DNA from: Alentia gelatinosa
Lineage: Eukaryota; Annelida; Polychaeta; Phyllodocida; Polynoidae
Length of the DNA: 64,000 nt
Assembly (NCBI GenBank): GCA_950022655.1
Contig: OX465579.1
Span: 17,149,088-17,213,087 of the forward strand
Direction of reading: 5' to 3'
Below the pieces are notes generated by a model, which did no database searches, was not told the origin of the DNA, and saw nothing but the letters and a program-made list of their open reading frames with translations. Below, piece by piece: positions 45,412-56,690 of this stretch. Position numbers and translations under genes: made by a program. Each line of letters begins with the position of its first letter. Position 1 is the first letter of the stretch.

Positions 45412-47616
45412 ACAGTTCACGACGTCACAGAGAAGACATGGGTGAACACATGGATTGACAGTTTGAGAGACTGGGTATTACATACAGACTGGACGAACTA
45501 TTGGTCATTAACTGACCCAGACAGATTATGGGAGGAGCTCCTATCGATATTAAATGATTATCTTGATTATAAATGCCCTAAGAAAAAGTGGAAAACTAGG
45601 GAGACCGGAAGTACATGGATGAATGATGAGATTAGAGCCTTAATTAGAGAAAGGAAGTTGGCAATGACAGCCTACCTTAAAGACAGAACTATTGAAAACT
45701 TAGGTAGAGTTAGGGATATAAAGAGACAGGTTAAAAAGACAATTAGAGGAGCTAAATCAGATGAAGTCCTGACAAAATTAAATGAAAACAAAAAGAATCC
45801 AAAGAAGTTTTGGTGTGAAATAAATAAACTAATCAAGCCACGTACAAACGTAATAGCCCCAACCTTAAGGAATATAACTACTAATGAAGAAATATCCCCT
45901 GATATGTCGCCAGCCTATTTGAATGAATACTTCGGTACAATAGGGCATAAGCTTGCACAAAATAGAAACTTATTAAATGCCACAAACCTGGATGACATGG
46001 AAAATTATTATATTATAAACCACCCACATACACCGGCTGCAATAGATAGACATACACTATATGACCTTATTCAAGATATCAGTACTGTGAAGACCTCTGG
46101 TCTAGTGGACATACGTGCATCTGTGCTTAAGGAATATATGTTCTTAGTCTTAGACCAGTTTGAGTACCTATATAAACGTCTGAATGTTGGAAAATTCCCA
46201 ATAGAATGGAAATATGCTAATATCACAGCAATTCCAAAGCCTGGTGACAACTCTGACCCAAGTAACTGGCGTCCGATATCTTTGCTACCAGTACCTGGGA
46301 AGATATTGGAAAGGCTTGTGCATGCAAATTTCGTCGCACACCTGGAGAATAATCATATAATGTCAGATGCTCAGTGTGGATATCGAAGTGAATGTGGTAC
46401 AATTGACGCAATCTACTCATTGGTCAATGATTTGTATGTTCCTCGGGACCGAGCTGAGTTTACTTGTGCAGTGTTTATTGATTTAAAGAAAGCATTCGAC
46501 AGTGTGCACCATGGTAGGCTTCTACAGAAACTAAAGATGCTAGACCTCGACCCTAGGATGTTGGACTGGTTCACATCATACTTAAATGATAGAAAACAGA
46601 GAATAACTTTTGGAAAAGTCTCATCCACATGGGCAGAAGTTAGTTATGGCGTTCCGCAAGGCTCGGTCCTCGGACCAGTTTTGTTTACATACTTTATAAA
46701 TGATGTAGTTGCTTGTTTTAATGAAGTAAAATATATATTATACGCGGACGATCTAGTGATCTATCATGCTGCAAAAAACCCTACATCGATAGTGACTGTA
46801 ATGCAAAGAGCACTTGATAATTTCTCGGAATGGGCAGATAATAATATCCTAACTATAAATATTAAAAAAACGAAGTATTGTTGGTTTGTACCAAAGAATA
46901 AACTGAATAAGACTAAGGAATTTGATTTGTTTATGTATCTGGAAAAACTTGAGGCTGTAAGCTCATGTCAGTATTTAGGTGTTTATTTAGATATGAGTTT
47001 GACATTGGAACGGAATAGTAGAAATACAATAAAAAAGGTTAACCATAAGTTATTTATACTAAGACGTATACGATCGCTAATAACTAGAGATGTAGCTTTA
47101 AAGATCTATAAACAGGCAGTCCTACCCCTGTTTGACTACGCATCCATTCTCACAGAAGGAACCAATAAAATATGGTCAACCAAATTGCAACGACTACAGA
47201 ACCGAGCCTTGCGGATAGTTTTGGATGATGGGGCCATGGTGCACACTGTCGAACAGTTACATGCAATAACGGGAGTCACGTTACTGACTAGGCGGAGACA
47301 AGAGTTGACCTTGTCCTATATGAGAAAGGTATATATAAAGACCCATGGTCCTGTTGAAATTATACACCATCAAAATGAATTGTGTACTCAAGACGACCTG
47401 GAAATTGTAACACAAAGAACAAGAAACTTGCGCTCATCAAAGCATCACAATTTTACTCTAAAAAGACCTCGAACGGAATTTTATAAAAAGGCACCAGAAT
47501 ACGGAGGTTCTAAATTATGGAATGCACAAACATCAGAACTTAAAGAAGAACCCACAAAATATGCGTTTAAAAAGCATGTTAAGGCACTCGGGCAAATTCC
47601 CGATAAATGGCCATGA
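45412..47616 (+). CDS. Non-LTR retrotransposon RT, open but 5'-truncated
   Basis: The frame is open from before 45,358 to TGA at 47,616; the first ~20 codons belong to the TIR element, so I start where retrotransposon-like sequence begins. A basic linker after the missing endonuclease is followed by RT: NWRPISLLPVPGKILERLV, AVFIDLKKAFDSVHHGRLL (46,465-46,520), GVPQGSVLGPVLFTYFIND, and YADD at 46,741-46,752, then the thumb-like KTKYCWF, YLGVYLDMSL and the C-terminal RRIRSLITRDVALKIY region. CR1/L2/Jockey-like, but a different family from E1/E2. No stop or frameshift is seen in over 730 codons, so this copy is young or selected. Lacking an endonuclease, it cannot cut a target itself. The 3' region has a ttattatt tract (47,698-47,732) and ends in A-rich sequence near 48,143. 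Confidence 0.85.
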   Translation, partial: TVHDVTEKTWVNTWIDSLRDWVLHTDWTNYWSLTDPDRLWEELLSILNDYLDYKCPKKKWKTRETGSTWMNDEIRALIRERKLAMTAYLKDRTIENLGRVRDIKRQVKKTIRGAKSDEVLTKLNENKKNPKKFWCEINKLIKPRTNVIAPTLRNITTNEEISPDMSPAYLNEYFGTIGHKLAQNRNLLNATNLDDMENYYIINHPHTPAAIDRHTLYDLIQDISTVKTSGLVDIRASVLKEYMFLVLDQFEYLYKRLNVGKFPIEWKYANITAIPKPGDNSDPSNWRPISLLPVPGKILERLVHANFVAHLENNHIMSDAQCGYRSECGTIDAIYSLVNDLYVPRDRAEFTCAVFIDLKKAFDSVHHGRLLQKLKMLDLDPRMLDWFTSYLNDRKQRITFGKVSSTWAEVSYGVPQGSVLGPVLFTYFINDVVACFNEVKYILYADDLVIYHAAKNPTSIVTVMQRALDNFSEWADNNILTINIKKTKYCWFVPKNKLNKTKEFDLFMYLEKLEAVSSCQYLGVYLDMSLTLERNSRNTIKKVNHKLFILRRIRSLITRDVALKIYKQAVLPLFDYASILTEGTNKIWSTKLQRLQNRALRIVLDDGAMVHTVEQLHAITGVTLLTRRRQELTLSYMRKVYIKTHGPVEIIHHQNELCTQDDLEIVTQRTRNLRSSKHHNFTLKRPRTEFYKKAPEYGGSKLWNAQTSELKEEPTKYAFKKHVKALGQIPDKWP

Positions 47617-48143
47617 GAAAGTAATCAATACCGATATTAGTAGTAAGTCCGACTTGAGTACTCAATGCTCAGATGATTATATTGAAGCAGTGGCTCTGTT
47701 ATTATTTTTATTATTATTATTATTATTATTATATATTATATGTGTGAAAATACTTGAACATGGAGAGTGGCTCCTCGTACCAGACTCAACTTGCAAATGG
47801 GTGACAGCATAGCAAATTTATTAAATATATATATGTATTAAATCATAATTGCAGTTGTATAAGTATTGCAACACTTGTTAAAATAGTTGGCAGAGTGCTT
47901 GGCTATCGCCATAAGAAGTAATGTCACCGTCTCATATTCCATACCCATACCCATCTAATTCGATCACTATTGGTAATTTGTTGTTAGCATTATTACTATT
48001 AATATTACCAATAATACTGTATAACTATACACATAGACTGATTTTGCTGGAATAGCGCTGAGCTGATGCCATATGAAAGGTAGGCTCATTGAAAACCGAA
48101 TGTAAAAATTTGAATGTGCCTAATAAAAAAAAATTAAAAAAAA
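47617..48143 (+). repeat. 3' UTR and A-rich tail of the non-LTR element
   Basis: Contains (tta)n at 47,698-47,732 and ends cctaataaaaaaaaattaaaa at about 48,123-48,143, after which the TIR-element sequence resumes (tgtgatgtcactg). Confidence 0.6.
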
Positions 48144-48521
48144 TGTTTCAGAACCAACTGTGATGTCACTGTTACTGCCTCTCTTGTGTCACCGGCCTCT
48201 CCGATTTTCTGATATCCTCGTTTTAATTTGAAACATCGAGCTAGCCATTATCTGGCTGTCTTGACAGTGCCACTGTCTATATCACACTGTAGCACTCAAT
48301 CGATCTGGAACCAGAGGAGCGCAGCATACAGTGTGACATACTGGGGACACCACTGTGACACTTGACCTATCTCTGGCTGAACAGTGACACCAACAAGGTG
48401 AGCAACAGTGACATGGGTTCTGCAACAGGAGAACACTGGTTGCGCTATTACTGCCGCTGTTGCCGCCCTCATTTATGTCGCCAGTATGTCACTATCTCTG
48501 GACTGGTGAAACAGGTCCCTG

Positions 48522-50096
48522 CAGTGTGTCTTCAGGGACACTCCCTGACCCTGCAAATCCCTTGGACCCACAGGGCACAGAGTGTGGTGCGCTGGTTGGC
48601 CATCATGTCATCGCTGGCGCCTATACACAATTTTTTTGAAATCCTGAAATTCCCTGAGAATTGGCATCCCTGAACTGTTCTGTACTTAAAAAGCATAATG
48701 ATCATTAAATTATTTCTAAGACTAAAGAAATTCTGTGTTCTGTACAAAAATAAATCAAACTGCTTTCTCAAATTTTGAAATTTAAAACCTTTATTTTGCT
48801 TCTGTTTTATTTCGGTATATTCTACTTCCCCTAGTAAAATGGCACAGAACATTTTTCAGGCAGGGTATGGTTTTCAAACGTGGGAAAGGGTCACCAGAAT
48901 TAACCCACATCTTTTTTAATTAACCACCGGGATGTATGAAAATACCAATTGAAGATTCAATATCATATTGGTATAAGATATTTCTCAGGTTATATGTAGT
49001 TTGTTCAGATATAAACTACAATTGATTAATCATTTAATATTACATCTCCTTGTAATATTTACTCCTGCATCTCTTTAGATGAAAAAAGGTTTTTGATGGA
49101 CACAAAAAGTGAAAACGAACATTTCTAGGGTCAATGACTGACAAAAAGCTGTAAAAGTCCTGCTTTGAGGCCTGAAATAGATATTCCTATATATCTATGA
49201 GCAAACAACCTATGATTACTTAACGCCGCTGGGGGTGGAATAACTTTTGTTTACTGCCCAGGTTGACATTAAGAGACATTCGGTTTTTAACGATATCAGC
49301 TGACAATTGAAGGTATATAGGAATAGGGAAACCATGTACCGGTGGAAATAAGTCAAAGTTACTCGGTAAGTGTACGCCTTGGGCAGTAATTTTTCCAAGC
49401 CTTACCTCGTAACTTTGACTTATTCCCACTGGAACATAGTTTCCCTCTAAAACATATAGACAATAAACGATGGTTTTGTGGACAGGCGTCCGTAAATCAG
49501 GAGAGGTTGATACACAAGCGCTAGCTAGCGTTAACCCCGAGTGGTTTACAGAGCCACCTGTTCACAATTCTTTTTTAATGTTTGTTTGCGTAGTTTAACG
49601 TCCAATTTGTTCAATTAGATTTATCTGTCCATAAGACCATCGTTTGTTGTATTTATCATCCATATTTTTGAATACATCAAACCCCGGAAATTGCCATATC
49701 AAAGGGTATAACAATAGGGACTATTTCTCTGCTCTATAGCAGAAAGGGACTATTTCCCGTATACCATGGCTTTAAGGCTCTATACCACAGTTATTGTATC
49801 TGACAGGTTTTATATAATGAGTTGTGGTTTACTGAGTCATGATGTGTGACGAGGCGTAGCTTAGAGAGTCTCGTTTACTGAGCTCCCATACATTTCTAAT
49901 GGGGACTCAGTATACGATGGATAATAAAGGTGTAAGATTTGATCCATAGACACATCTGCAATTTTATTGCAAAAACACAATAGTATAGACTGCTTTCGTC
50001 AGATATGGTTTATTTCAATAATTACATCTATATAAATCATTAATGATTTAATTTGTAAAAATTAGCTCGCGTGCACCTTCCAACAAAAATCCCATA
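48522..50096. other. Gene-free stretch
   Basis: No gene is supported. Bases 49,590-49,615 repeat tagtttaacgtccaatttgt seen near 6,085, an old dispersed repeat. Otherwise AT-rich, apart from the hairpin at 49,326-49,445. Confidence 0.45.
49326..49445. repeat. Inverted repeat with about 45-bp arms
   Basis: The left arm gggaaaccatgtaccggtgg-aaataagtcaaagttactcggtaag pairs with the right arm cttacctcgtaactttgact-tattcccactggaacatagtttccc, with about six mismatches and a 28-base loop. Probably a palindromic MITE remnant. Confidence 0.75.
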
Positions 50097-50109
50097 TCAA
50101 TAATATGAA

Positions 50110-50403
50110 CTAACATGGAAATACACACTAGATGGCAGCACCCAGAAACCCAACTGGACTGGCACCCTGCCACACGCATTCCACTATAGTAGAGATCTTT
50201 TCATTGGTCAGCACATTTTCCCGCCTCTCTTTGTCTGGAATCTGCACCAATGGGAGTGCCCAGATCGACCCATGTGACTAGTTTGACCTATCAGGGGACG
50301 GCTAACAAGGTATAATGAATAATTCATGAGCCTGCACCGCGGACTCGCAAAGCCTACCCACATATCAGCAGTCGCTCAAACTGATCGAACGTCTTTACAT
50401 TTC
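50110..50403 (+). repeat. 5' pseudo-LTR of the Penelope-like element
   Basis: A few differences from 55,271-55,564 (e.g. cgacccatgtgac against cgaaccatgtgac; cagtcgctc against cagttgctc). It contains a TATA-like aaggtataatg at 50,306 and the first codons of ORF1 (ATG 50,326). I see no intact hammerhead core here. Confidence 0.9.
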
Positions 50404-52261
50404 TTTCCACAAGTACCTACCAGTACGCACAGTACTTCATACACTGCATATTCACTTTGGAACGCGGTGTTAGACCCATGGCTAACTCAAATCTGCGAGA
50501 CAGCCCCCCGCCGGTGCTCGACCTCCCTTCCACCCCGGAGAATGGGAATGATCGCCGCGGAGGTGGAGAGACTTCGTCTCTCTGCAACACACAACAAGCG
50601 CAAACGGCAATCGGACGAAGTAGGAAGGGTGACCACGGACACTTCCCCTAGTTATCCAGTCACCGACTATGGGATACAACGCGAGGAGGGCATGGTCAAA
50701 CGGCCACCCACCGGAGATGAGGTAAGCAATCATACCACTGCGTTCGGTATCCACTCTGAGGTTGCTCATTTGAATGTTGTCACTCAACTTACACGCACCA
50801 CTGCCCCACGACATTTCGACGGCCCAGCCATTCCTTTGGTTGAGGCGTCGGACTTGTGCAAACTCAATAATGTGCACCCTAGGTGTCAGTCACTCGACAA
50901 ACACCGACCGGGTATGAATAAACAGTGGACTCGGATCACTGATTATTTTAAACCCAGTTCGAGCACGACGCTCGTCTCCCAAGGTGAAAACATAGGAAGC
51001 TCACGCACCTATGCAGCCACCGATTCCAAATGCAAAACGCATAACAACCAATTTGTACAGCACAAAAAGGTAACCGGCCCAGGCGCATGTCACCACATGC
51101 CGCTGGCCAGAAACAGTGGCAATAACACTGTAATGACCAACAAACCTATCGGGGATGCTAACACTGACCCCGACAGGTGTACGCGAACTGAGTCTTCCGC
51201 ATCGTGTATAACTATTCACGATGTGGAGACTCCAATGACCCACCGTGCAAGCCCCAATGGCAGCACTATGGGAGTCAGTAACGGGGTGTGCAACAACACC
51301 CCTACACCCACAGACCCGACTTTGCTCACACTCTTGAGTCTAGATTCGGGAATAGGATGGGAACCGACTGAGTGCGGCCCGTCCTCTGCCAAAAAAATAG
51401 ATGATAAAAAAAATCCACCCCAAAAGCCGATGAGCGTTGAGGTAGTAGATCACTCTCAAAATAATGTAAAATCCAACACTGATAATCTATCTGAACAGGA
51501 AAAATGCATGTACAGAGGACAACACTATCTAGATTTTCTAAAATCAGACCATGTTGATATCAGTATGTTTTCACCTGTAAAAGAAACTGATCCCTCTGTT
51601 TTCTCTTCTCACCAGGCCATTGACCAGATGCTCCCCGAAATCGCCCACCTTGCATGGAGGGACCTGATGGAGGTCAATACCAGGTATCACAAATCACAAA
51701 GCACGCGCAGTCTTCTACGAGGCTTGCTTCAAACTCAACCACGTAGAACCCTGGACCGCCGGTCTAGCACCCACCCCGGCCTACGTCAGCCACGAACTAC
51801 GTGAAAGCATAGTGAAAGAACGACGCGAGTCTGCACTACGCATAACAGAGATGACAGCCAAATCCCTGCGGACCCAGCAACACATGGAGCGGGCCCGGAG
51901 GGAACAAGTGACCGGAATGGTGTACAGTATGACCCGCAACAGCGGGATAGACCGCGATGAGGCAAGACGCATGGTCACAGAGACTAGGGCACACACGGAT
52001 ATCACGGCCAAAAGAGATTGGAAAAAAGAAAAGTCTATCTTTTCTGATCGCATCTCCCGGAGGATGGCGAGATCACCCACCGATGCCCAGCTATCCGACC
52101 CATTCGCGTCCCGAGGCACCTTTAATAATCCAAAACGGGTTGCCTCGGCCACTGTCACCACATCCGACCAGCCCACCCCTCTACAGCCAGGCGTGGAGGA
52201 TTTTCAGAAACCTGCCCCCACTCCAGCTCCTCCAAAAGGGGGACAGAGGGGCAAGAAATGA
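50326..52261 (+). pseudogene. Penelope-like ORF1, one frameshift
   Basis: The frame 50,326-51,804 is a Ser/Thr/Asn-rich, mostly low-complexity protein (STHSTSYTAYSLWNAV; a TDYFKPSSSTT motif) with no domain I recognise. Coding character leaves this frame near 51,690 and continues in the +1 frame (HKARAVFYEACFKLNHVEPW) into the ORF ending at 52,261, which is basic and helical (RITEMTAKSLRTQQHMERAR) and then Pro-rich. TGA at 52,259-52,261 is followed in that frame by Gly/Arg-rich codons (GRGRGGRGGR), suggesting an RNA-binding RG tail cut by a nonsense change. The start lies in the pseudo-LTR. Confidence 0.7.
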
Positions 52262-54192
52262 GGCCGAGGCCGCGGAGGCAGGGGAGGTCGACACCCAGAA
52301 GGTCGCCAGAATCGCGACCCACGAACCAAGACGGACTCGTGCACCACGAGCCAGTGAACAGAGACTCTCACTTTGATTCAGTATATTGTAGAACCCCGAT
52401 CACCATCAATACTACACCTCTGAATAAAAAAAGTGAATGTTACCCGGTGTGTCTTGTCAGTTCTTCACAGAATAGTACTAGTATGAATGCTAACTCTTCA
52501 GTAAGAATTAACGAACACGACTCCGAACCTTTGCAGAATGGATCTAAAATAGACTATAGACTACAAACTAAAAGTACAGTCATAAATCTATCCAGCAAAA
52601 CGCTAAATACAAGTGAGCTCTCTCTATTGAATAAAGGTCTAAACTTTTGCCCCACCAACACAAAAGTTGAAGAGGGGGAGGTAAAATCCGAACTCGACAG
52701 GTTCCACCGCAACCTCAGAATCAAACAGTTCTTCAGCAAAACGGCCCAGTCTGGAGACGGAGGAAAGACTTTTCCCACCGCTCCTGACTGCCCGTACAAC
52801 AACCCAACTTTGATCCGAGAAATCGGTGATAAATCCAACTGGTCGGCCCCACAGGGGTCTAGCAGCTTGGAAGGGTTCATAGCTGTGAACGAAATAGATC
52901 TGGCACGTAGAAACCATAACAAAAATAAGGTAAAACATAACATCACCAAAGATGAACGCTACGCATTGCGGAAACTATCGAAGGACTCCACTATAACAAT
53001 CAAACCCGCAGACAAAGGCAGGGGGTTGGTTATACAGGACACTGTAGACTACGTCCGTGAGGCCGATAAACAACTCGGCGACACAAAAACGTACAAACAG
53101 ATGGAGAGCGACCTAACGCAGGTCCACAACCAGGAAATAGATGCCTACATAGACCAAATGATACAGAATAAGGAAATCACTGAGAAAATGGGAAAGGCAC
53201 TAAAAACAGGCAAACCCCGAACACCTCAAGTATATTTCCTTCCTAAGATCCATAAGGGGAAGGTCCCACCACCAGGAAGACTGGTGGTGTCAGCCAATGA
53301 CTGCCCCACAGAGAAAATATCTACATTTGTGGATACTTTCTTAAAACCAGAGGTTCCGAAGATAAAGTCGTACATCAAAGACACAAACCATTTCCTTCAA
53401 AAAATCGAAGAAGTGGGAAAGTTGAAAAAAGGCGACATCATTGGGACACTTGATGTAAGTGCCCTATACACGAACATCCCTAACAGCGAAGGGATAGATG
53501 CCGTACGCCAAAGACTCACCTCCTGCCGGGGTAACAACAAGATGCCACGCGTGGACAGCATCACCAGACTATTGGAAATGGTACTGTCCAAAAACAACAT
53601 ACAGTTTAATGGCAAAAACTTCCTTCAAATTGGAGGCACAGCGATAGGGACCAGACTAGCCCCATCATATGCAAATCTGTTCATGGAGACTCTGGAAGAA
53701 AAAATCCTAGAGGAAGACCGCCCAACCCCCAAGATCTGGTGGAGATATATCGACGATATATTCTTCATTTGGGAACATGGGGTTGCGGAACTCTCCAATT
53801 GGTTCGACTGGCTAAACACCTACCATCCCACGATAAAATTCACGATGGAAAGCTCACAGGAATGCATCCCATTCCTAGACACGAAAATCAAGGTGTCGGA
53901 TGGAGGTATGTTATACAGCGATCTGTACGTCAAACCGACAGATCGCAATACGTACCTCAGATACGACTCTGCACACCCACCCTCACAAAAGCGGAGTATC
54001 CCGTACTCCCAACTACTGAGGGTAAAACAGGTCTGCACGAGAGAATCCGACTTTACCACACACGCCTCAAAGAAACTGAACGAATTCAGAGAAAGGGGCT
54101 ACCCGGATGATATCCTCATGGACTGTCAAAAACGAGTGAACGAGAAAGAGACACGATCTTCTACAGAAGAGGATCAAGGCCGAGAACACTGA
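52258..54192 (+). CDS. Penelope-like reverse transcriptase
   Basis: ATG at 52,258 overlaps the preceding TGA as ATGA. The first ~190 residues are poorly conserved. Then come TIKPADKGRGLVIQDTVDY, the PLE signature PQVYFLPKIHKGKVPPPGRL, motif A LDVSALYTNIPNSEGI, motif B GTAIGTRLAPSYANLFME, catalytic YIDD in WWRYIDDIFFIWEHG, and FLDTKIKV...YVKPTDRNTYL downstream. These are the telomerase-like RT features of Penelope elements. Frame is lost near 54,145, where a 1-base shift moves coding character into the frame of the GIY-YIG ORF; in related elements RT and nuclease are one protein. Confidence 0.92.
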   Translation: MRPRPRRQGRSTPRRSPESRPTNQDGLVHHEPVNRDSHFDSVYCRTPITINTTPLNKKSECYPVCLVSSSQNSTSMNANSSVRINEHDSEPLQNGSKIDYRLQTKSTVINLSSKTLNTSELSLLNKGLNFCPTNTKVEEGEVKSELDRFHRNLRIKQFFSKTAQSGDGGKTFPTAPDCPYNNPTLIREIGDKSNWSAPQGSSSLEGFIAVNEIDLARRNHNKNKVKHNITKDERYALRKLSKDSTITIKPADKGRGLVIQDTVDYVREADKQLGDTKTYKQMESDLTQVHNQEIDAYIDQMIQNKEITEKMGKALKTGKPRTPQVYFLPKIHKGKVPPPGRLVVSANDCPTEKISTFVDTFLKPEVPKIKSYIKDTNHFLQKIEEVGKLKKGDIIGTLDVSALYTNIPNSEGIDAVRQRLTSCRGNNKMPRVDSITRLLEMVLSKNNIQFNGKNFLQIGGTAIGTRLAPSYANLFMETLEEKILEEDRPTPKIWWRYIDDIFFIWEHGVAELSNWFDWLNTYHPTIKFTMESSQECIPFLDTKIKVSDGGMLYSDLYVKPTDRNTYLRYDSAHPPSQKRSIPYSQLLRVKQVCTRESDFTTHASKKLNEFRERGYPDDILMDCQKRVNEKETRSSTEEDQGREH

Positions 54193-54301
54193 CGAGGAAA
54201 AAACCTACCTAATCAGTACATTCAGGCAAAACGATAGAACACTACCCAAAATTGTAGAAAACAATTGGGAGATTCTAGGCAAATCAACGACCACCAAGAG
54301 C

Positions 54302-54862
54302 TTGTATGAAACAAGACTCATGAAGGGCTTCAAGAGACCGAAAAATCTTAAAGATCACTTGGTCCGGGCCCGAACAGACTTCCACCCAGAAAGAGGGGCG
54401 AAGGTGAGAGAAACCAACCGCAACATTTGTAAGGAGAAAGACTGCAAATATTGCGAAATTCTCACCAAAACTGACAAAATAAAGTGCAAAACCACAGGGA
54501 GGTACCACACTGCAAAGTACAACGTCACTTGCAACAGCTCAAACGTTGTATATTGCATAACCTGCAAAACCTGCAACGCACAATACATTGGCCAGACAAA
54601 AAGAAAAATCAAGGAACGAATGCGGGAGCACTTGAGATCGATAGAGATCAAAAGCAAAATCAGTGATGTGCCGAAACACTTCAACTGCAAAGACCACCAT
54701 GGAACGAAGGATGTAGAGTTCACCATCATTGACTTCATCCACAAACATCCCGACAGCAAACGGGCGAAAAACCTGAGACTGAAGGTGGAATACAACTGTA
54801 TCCACCGGATGAAAACACAGGCACCATTGGATCTAAACACAATGGACAGTAGGTACGGATAA
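54302..54862 (+). CDS. Penelope-like GIY-YIG endonuclease domain
   Basis: Coding sequence in this frame begins upstream (about 54,145, as the frameshifted continuation of the RT) and the first ATG is at 54,302. It shows a Cys/His cluster (CKEKDCKYCEI, CKTTGRYH), then the GIY-YIG core VVYCITCKTCNAQYIGQTKR with the following KERMREHL helix, and a conserved tail with EYNCIHRMKT. The Cys-rich insert before and inside the core is typical of animal Penelope nucleases. It nicks target DNA to prime reverse transcription. Confidence 0.92.
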   Translation: MYETRLMKGFKRPKNLKDHLVRARTDFHPERGAKVRETNRNICKEKDCKYCEILTKTDKIKCKTTGRYHTAKYNVTCNSSNVVYCITCKTCNAQYIGQTKRKIKERMREHLRSIEIKSKISDVPKHFNCKDHHGTKDVEFTIIDFIHKHPDSKRAKNLRLKVEYNCIHRMKTQAPLDLNTMDSRYG

Positions 54863-55270
54863 CGGGACCCTCAATGCAACGTCAAAAAAAAATTTGTTCT
54901 GGATAAGAAATGCCGATCCCAATCCCACACCCCCAAGGGGAAGCGGAAGGGGATCTAGTTTAGCAGACAGAGAAAGATCTCTACACTAGATTACACCACA
55001 TCCTGTTATACATACAGTGACACAAAAATGTGGGTAGACTCATACCCAATAACCTACACCTACAACAGGTGTGTTACAGCCAATCTGCCCCAGACCCTCA
55101 CCTGGGCCCTGAAATGATCAGCCAATAATAGCCTGAATGAGATTAACAATAATCAAAACTGCTGGTATGGTGAGAACGGAATAAAAAACCACCTCACAAT
55201 ACAGATCCAATCCCCCCACTCTAGAAAAAGACCAATCCCCACCATCAGCCACCTGGTTGAGACATGGGAA
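54863..55270 (+). other. 3' untranslated part of the Penelope-like element
   Basis: Non-coding, A/C-rich, between the nuclease stop and the 3' pseudo-LTR. No ribozyme or structural motif stands out. Confidence 0.6.
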
Positions 55271-55564
55271 CTAACGTGGAAATACACACTAGATGGCAGC
55301 AGCCAGAAACCCCACTTGACTGGCACCCTGCCACACGCATTCCACTATAGTAGAGATCTTTTCATTGGTCAGCACATTTTCCCGCCTCTCTTTGTCTGGA
55401 ATCTGCACCAATGGGAGTGCCCAGATCGAACCATGTGACAAGTTTGACCTATCAGGGGACGGCTAACAAGGTATAATGAATAATTCATGAGCCTGCACCG
55501 CAGACTCGCAAAGCCTACCCACATATCAGCAGTTGCTCAAACTGATCGAACGTCTTTACATTTC
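55271..55564 (+). repeat. 3' pseudo-LTR of the Penelope-like element
   Basis: 294-bp copy of 50,110-50,403, ending at the right target copy tcaataatatgaa. Confidence 0.9.
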
Positions 55565-56650
55565 AATAATATGAAATCCCACATCATGTTGAGATGGAAA
55601 CTAAGAGATGAGGATGACAGCCTTCAACCTTGTGATTAGCCGGTGACGATTCTGCCAGTGAGTTATCATAACAGTTGTATTAGTAAAGAAACCGCTACAT
55701 TTATTTATACCTCCCGTATACGGCCAACCATGGGATACTGTACGTATATTATTGATGGCTCCCTTAAGAAAATGTTTAGTCTCTTCAGGTCACTCAAAAT
55801 AGAGCATTGAGGATTATTCACTGCACAAAAACCACCATTTTATTCATATATATATACACCATCGCGGAAGTGCATGTATTGGCTGAATATTGACTTGTGT
55901 TCATATATATGTATATATATTCGCCTTTCATACGAACGCGTCTTGGCTGTATTTCACACCTGGCGTATATGAGAGGAAATATCCTCTCCCCCACCACCTC
56001 CCGCCCATTTGTGTTGGTAGAAGTACAGGTGTCCTCAGTAGGAAGACCTCCCGCCGCCCCCCCTCCCCCCGTCTGCTCTCAGCGACGCCCTCTTCACTGG
56101 ATGCTTATATATGCCTACAGATGAGGTGTATACACACGGGGAATTGGACAACCTTGAATACGCAAAATACCTACTTATATACGCCGGGCGCATCCATATG
56201 TAAAAGAATGATGTTAGTGCAGTGATTAGTAGGAATTGGAAAAGAAATAAAATGTACCAGAGACGCACAGGTTGGTGGCGTTGATAACGTATTTGTTGCA
56301 CCATCTCATCTCATTATTATCTTGTACATTTATCTATTTTCTTTTATATTATACTTTGCTATTTCTGACTAAATTGTTGACATACATATTTTAAACATGG
56401 ATTGTATTCCTTCTTGTATGACCCACCTGCAGTAGTAAATCTAACCTCGCGTTAGAACTGCTTTGATGTATTAAAAAGACAACAACAAAAACAGCCTCAT
56501 ACCATCAGATGCTTTGAAGCACGAAGGGAAATGCAAACTTAAATATAGCAGGGGTCAGAGTCTGGCAGGGTCCGTGTAGATGCCCCAGATGATAACGACA
56601 GTTTAAGATGATACGGATGTCATTCTTTATTAATCTTCGGTACGTTCAAC

Positions 56651-56690
56651 ATAGACATCGACATCGACATCGACATCGACATAGACATCG
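56651..56690 (+). repeat. (ACATCG)n microsatellite
   Basis: Six to seven hexamer units with a few acatag variants. Confidence 0.9.

Larger units (their letters stand above)
45324..48521. mobile_element. TIR element related to 5,264-5,634, split by a non-LTR element
   Basis: The left end ccagggacctgtttcactag and the reverse complement of the right end (gcagggacctgtttcaccag) match, and both match the 34-bp TIR at 5,264. Near the right end, gtgacaccaacaaggtgagcaacagtg resembles the inner sequence at 5,315-5,345. The 2.7 kb between is mostly a non-LTR element. The simplest reading is that the non-LTR element inserted into a short TIR element. Confidence 0.65.
50110..55562 (+). mobile_element. 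Penelope-like element with terminal direct repeats
   Basis: Flanked by tcaataatatgaa at 50,097-50,109 and 55,563-55,575, a 13-bp target duplication. Terminal repeats of 294 bp lie at 50,110-50,403 and 55,271-55,564. Between them are ORF1, a Penelope-type RT and a GIY-YIG endonuclease, so the element is essentially complete. At least two single-base frameshifts (near 51,690 and 54,145) and a TGA at 52,259 break it. All genes are on the plus strand. Such elements copy by target-primed reverse transcription at nicks made by the GIY-YIG nuclease. Confidence 0.92.
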
